Below are positions 61,406-64,000 of a stretch of 64,000 bases of DNA, in pieces. How positions within the stretch are numbered: the stretch's first letter is position 1; every line of letters begins with the position of its first letter. The stretch covers positions 1,736,001 through 1,800,000 of the forward strand of contig JADJWE010000001.1 of NCBI GenBank assembly GCA_016716525.1, given 5' to 3'. The notes under the pieces were generated by a model, which was not told the origin of the DNA, made no database searches, and saw nothing but the letters and a program-made list of their open reading frames with translations. A program made the translations under genes and the position numbers. The stretch comes from Candidatus Flexicrinis affinis. GTDB taxonomy: Bacteria > Chloroflexota > Anaerolineae > Aggregatilineales > Phototrophicaceae.

Positions 61406-62329
61406 CTATTCCTCCAGTAGATTCGCGCGCAGCGCGGCGATGACCGACTCGTCGATCCCGCAGCGCGTCAAAGCATAGTCCTCAAACGAACCATAGCGCC
61501 GTCGCAATTCCGCGATCACGTCGCGCAAGACGGCAGGATCGGCGACGGCAAACGGGGTCATGTCGTCGGGGGTGATCGCCATCCACTTGAAGCGCACCAC
61601 CGCCTCGCCCACATACTCGCGAAACCGATGATGATACTTGTTGCTCAAGCTGTAGTCGGCGACGATCACTTCGTCCGGCACGCCAAGCAGGCCGAACAAC
61701 ACCATCGCCGCGGCGCCAGTACGATCTTTGCCGGCCGAACAGTGAAACAGCAGCGGATAGTTCTCAGCGTCCGCCGCCAACCTCAAAAACGCGCCGATGA
61801 CGCCGGCGTTGTACTCAAGAATCAGGTCGGTGTAAGTCTCGTACACGAGTTGTCGCATCTGTGCAGACCGGAACAGCAGGACGATCAGTCGCCGTCTCGC
61901 GCCGTGATCTGCCTTCAGCGGTATGAAGGCCGGTCTCGCGCCGAACCGTTCAGGAAGGTCGGGCGACCGTTCCGCCTCGCGTTCCGTCCGCAGGTCGCAA
62001 ATGACTTTGAGACCAAGCTGTGCCACCAAGTGCACATCGCCCTCGGACAGCTCGCTGAGTGTGCCGCTGCGGTAGATCCGCCCCCACCGGACGCGCTTGC
62101 CATTTGCCGCAGGGTATCCGCCGATGTCGCGCAGATTTACTGCCGTTGCAATAGGTAGGAATCGGTCGTGAGATGCGCCGGTAGAGTCGAGCAGCCAGTC
62201 AGGGTTCTGTGGGAGTGTCAGTGCATCGGGGTTAATGCGGGCGTGGCGGCGGCGGATAGACCGGCGGTACAGCAGCCATACGGCGGCCAGTCCCATCGCC
62301 AGCACAAGAATCACAATAACGGCGGGCAC
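61406..62329 (-). CDS. Membrane-anchored tyrosine-phosphatase-family protein
   Basis: This protein of about 307 residues has an N-terminal membrane anchor (AVIVILVLAMGLAAVWLL). A phosphatase domain of the Y_phosphatase3/IphP type follows: NLRDIGGYP near residue 65, GRIYRSG, then the P-loop HCSAGKDRTG with Cys197 and Arg203. It may act on phosphotyrosine, phosphoinositide-like or other phosphate monoesters. The start is taken as GTG at 62329 because a perfect TATAAT lies 46 bases upstream, inside a longer but unlikely reading frame that begins at 62407. Divergent from the nitroreductase gene. Confidence 0.85.
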   Translation of the reverse strand: MPAVIVILVLAMGLAAVWLLYRRSIRRRHARINPDALTLPQNPDWLLDSTGASHDRFLPIATAVNLRDIGGYPAANGKRVRWGRIYRSGTLSELSEGDVHLVAQLGLKVICDLRTEREAERSPDLPERFGARPAFIPLKADHGARRRLIVLLFRSAQMRQLVYETYTDLILEYNAGVIGAFLRLAADAENYPLLFHCSAGKDRTGAAAMVLFGLLGVPDEVIVADYSLSNKYHHRFREYVGEAVVRFKWMAITPDDMTPFAVADPAVLRDVIAELRRRYGSFEDYALTRCGIDESVIAALRANLLEE

Positions 62330-62374
62330 GTGCTTTGTTCTCGCTTCGCAGTGTAGTATAGGCCAGAAGCAGCC

Positions 62375-62380
62375 ATTATA
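62375..62380 (-). promoter_or_regulatory. -10 box of the tyrosine-phosphatase/histidine-phosphatase pair
   Basis: A perfect TATAAT on the minus strand, 46 bases before the GTG at 62329. The -35 region is weak. Confidence 0.45.
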
Positions 62381-62433
62381 TCGCGGTCGCCGGCAGATGG
62401 GTTGCATCCGGGAGCGACCCGATCGAGGGACCG

Positions 62434-63144
62434 ATGAACGACTCGCCGTACCGCCCCATGCCTCTCGACTACGAGCGCCTCAGCGAGGACGAGGCCCGTG
62501 AGCGCAGCAAGCATTACGTGCAGGCGATGCTCAAGCGCAGGACTGTGCGCGATTTCTCCACGCGGCCGGTGCCGCGTGACTTGATCGACAACGCAATCGT
62601 GGCCGCCAACAGCGCGCCGTCCGGTGCGAATCAACAGCCGTGGACGTTCGCCGTCATTACCGATCCCGCACTGAAGGCGAAGATTCGAGACGCGGCCGAG
62701 GCCGAAGAACGCGAAAACTACGGCCGGCGGATGAGTGACGAGTGGAAGGCGGCGTTGGCGCACATCGGCACCACGTGGGAGAAGCCACATCTGACCGACG
62801 CGCCTGTGCTGATCGTGGTTTTCGCGCAGAGCTACGGACGCGCTGTCGATCCGATCACCGGAGCCGAGTCCCAGATCAAGCACTACTACGTGGCAGAGTC
62901 GGTCGGAATCGCGGTCGGGATGCTGTTGTCGGCGCTGCACCTCGCCGGGCTGGCGACGCTCACCCACACGCCGAGTCCGATGGGCTTTCTCGCTGACCTC
63001 CTTCGTCGCCCCTCGAACGAGCGTGCCTACGTGCTCATACCCGTTGGCTACCCCGCCGAGGACGCCGTCGTGCCGACGCTCACAAAGAAGTCCCTCGCGG
63101 ATGTCATGGTACGTTTCGATCCAAATGAACCCTCGGATGCGTAA
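62434..63144 (+). CDS. Nitroreductase-family flavoprotein, iodotyrosine-deiodinase-like
   Basis: This 236-residue FMN enzyme of the nitroreductase fold has the FMN-phosphate segment RRTVRDFSTRPVP and the SAPSGANQQPW loop near residue 68. Its closing part is YVLIPVGYPAEDAVVP. The central insertion EEREN...SDEWKAAL and GTTWEKPHL resembles the lid of bacterial iodotyrosine-deiodinase homologues more than plain NfsB-type nitroreductases. It could thus reduce halogenated phenols or nitro compounds. The true substrate is unknown. The ATG follows GAGGGA. The DUF3179 gene starts 34 bases after its stop. Confidence 0.85.
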   Translation: MNDSPYRPMPLDYERLSEDEARERSKHYVQAMLKRRTVRDFSTRPVPRDLIDNAIVAANSAPSGANQQPWTFAVITDPALKAKIRDAAEAEERENYGRRMSDEWKAALAHIGTTWEKPHLTDAPVLIVVFAQSYGRAVDPITGAESQIKHYYVAESVGIAVGMLLSALHLAGLATLTHTPSPMGFLADLLRRPSNERAYVLIPVGYPAEDAVVPTLTKKSLADVMVRFDPNEPSDA

Positions 63145-63178
63145 TTGGTTGCGACGATACATCACCGTCGAGGTCCTC

Positions 63179-64000
63179 ATGGTTCGGCTTGTCGTAGGTC
63201 TCTTGTTGCTAATCCTGAATTCGTCGAGTCCTGCGGGAGTGAGAGCGCAGTCCGACTGCGACCCGCTCGTCGACGGACGTGCACGCTTTCCGATCAGCTA
63301 CTGGGAATTGACCGATTTCTGCTTGACCTCGGTCGATCTCTCCGAGATCATTTCGGGCGGACCGCCGCCGGACGGCATTCCTCCGATCGACAACCCGCAG
63401 TTCGAGACGATCGAGCAAGCGTCGTCGTGGCTGGAGGACCGCAGCCCTGTCATTGCGCTCGAGGTAGACGGCGACGCCCGCGCCTATCCGCTTGCCATTC
63501 TAACGTGGCACGAAATCGTCAACGACGAGGTAGGCGGTGTGCCGGTCGCGGTGACGTTCTGCCCGCTGTGCAACGCCGGTCTTGTGTTCGAACGCACCGT
63601 GAGCGGCGAGGTGCTGCGGTTCGGCGTGAGTGGTCTGCTCCGTAACAGCGATATGATCATGTGGGACGACGCAACGCAGTCCTTTTGGCAGCAGTTGACC
63701 GGAGAGGGCATTGTCGGCGCGTTTACCGGAACGCGGCTGGCCGAACGCCCGAGCACGATGACCAGCTTCGGGGCGTTTGCGGCTCGCTATCCGGACGGCA
63801 CGGTTCTCTCGCGCGAAACGGGCGTCTTCCGCGATTATGGGCGCAACCCGTACACGGGGTATGACTCGAGCACGGTACCGTTCCTGTACAGCGGTGACCT
63901 CGACGACCGTCTGCCGCCAATGGCGCGCGTGCTTGGCTTCCGGCTCGGCCAGTCTGCGGTGGCATACGATTTGGACACGCTGGCCGAGGTCTTCGTAATC
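63179..64000 (+). CDS. DUF3179-family exported protein, 3' truncated by the window edge
   Basis: The frame stays open to the last base, giving 274 visible residues. With the ATG at 63179 (GAGG six bases before it) the protein begins with a signal peptide (VRLVVGLLLLILNSSSPAGVRAQ). Features that I associate with DUF3179 are DARAYPLAILTWHEIVND, the FCPLCNAG cysteine pair and an FGVSGLLRNSDMIMWD segment. In-frame ATGs at 63125 and 63137 are alternatives that would overlap the nitroreductase gene. The family has no established function; the CxxC and conserved acidic residues suggest metal or redox chemistry. Probably co-transcribed with the nitroreductase gene. Confidence 0.85.
   Translation, partial: MVRLVVGLLLLILNSSSPAGVRAQSDCDPLVDGRARFPISYWELTDFCLTSVDLSEIISGGPPPDGIPPIDNPQFETIEQASSWLEDRSPVIALEVDGDARAYPLAILTWHEIVNDEVGGVPVAVTFCPLCNAGLVFERTVSGEVLRFGVSGLLRNSDMIMWDDATQSFWQQLTGEGIVGAFTGTRLAERPSTMTSFGAFAARYPDGTVLSRETGVFRDYGRNPYTGYDSSTVPFLYSGDLDDRLPPMARVLGFRLGQSAVAYDLDTLAEVFVI

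Noticed and set aside
1..64000. CRISPR arrays, insertion sequences, prophage, toxin-antitoxin or restriction systems
   Set aside because: No regularly spaced repeats, transposase, integrase, Cas, methylase or toxin-like gene was seen; apart from the window edges and the ribF frameshift, genes are intact and of housekeeping or envelope type.

Overview
The window is one uninterrupted piece of a GC-rich bacterial chromosome. About 48 protein genes fill it, and no gene-free gap exceeds about 255 bases. I saw no rRNA or tRNA gene, insertion sequence, integrase, CRISPR array or replication origin. The gene set best fits a mesophilic, oxygen-exposed member of the Chloroflexota, probably Anaerolineae-like; this is inference from gene style. 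Supporting signs are Pro/Thr-rich secreted proteins and lipoproteins, ABC sugar importers without their own ATPase, a compact nusA-infB cluster, and genes for superoxide dismutase, photolyase and P450. L,D-transpeptidase and M23 genes point to a peptidoglycan wall. Recognisable promoters are sigma-A type, a TTGnnn box, about 17 bp, then TAnAnT.

Layout. 1-2.2 kb: 5'-truncated fabH and a membrane protein of unknown role. 2.3-5.9 kb (minus): sugar ABC importer (two permeases, then the binding protein). 6.0-10.5 kb (minus): tightly coupled operon of an SRPBCC protein, a carotenoid desaturase/isomerase-like flavoprotein, DNA photolyase and a secreted alpha/beta hydrolase, which looks like a light-damage unit. 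10.6-16.6 kb: MFS exporter, then a minus-strand operon of lipoprotein glycosidase, GT39-like membrane glycosyltransferase and exported beta-propeller. 16.8-21.6 kb: gyrA, VKOR, an SDR and an HD-domain protein. 21.6-29.3 kb: envelope island with LysM/L,D-transpeptidase, membrane TolB-like propeller, M23 peptidase, modular PPC protein and a lipoprotein. 29.4-35.1 kb: S1-domain protein, moeA, rel and a P450. 35.2-41.6 kb: kinase/ATPase/TPR signalling protein divergent from a large secreted seven-bladed propeller protein. 41.7-47.3 kb: GNAT, fumarase/aspartase-family lyase, SOD, EamA exporter and an SH3b/beta-lactamase-fold protein. 47.4-51.5 kb (minus): malEFG. 51.7-59.0 kb (minus): nusA-ylxR-infB-rbfA-nrnA-truB-ribF. 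59.3-64.0 kb: M20 peptidase, histidine phosphatase, tyrosine phosphatase, nitroreductase/deiodinase-like protein and a DUF3179 gene that runs off the edge.

The most notable signals are: a strong promoter followed by an intrinsic terminator-like hairpin before nusA, suggesting NusA-controlled attenuation; an exact TGTGA-N6-TCACA palindrome at the P450 start site; a MalE carrying a C-terminal pullulanase-X25-like domain; a single-base frameshift near the end of ribF; and the carotenoid/photolyase operon. I found no clear candidate for a wholly new defence or mobile system.
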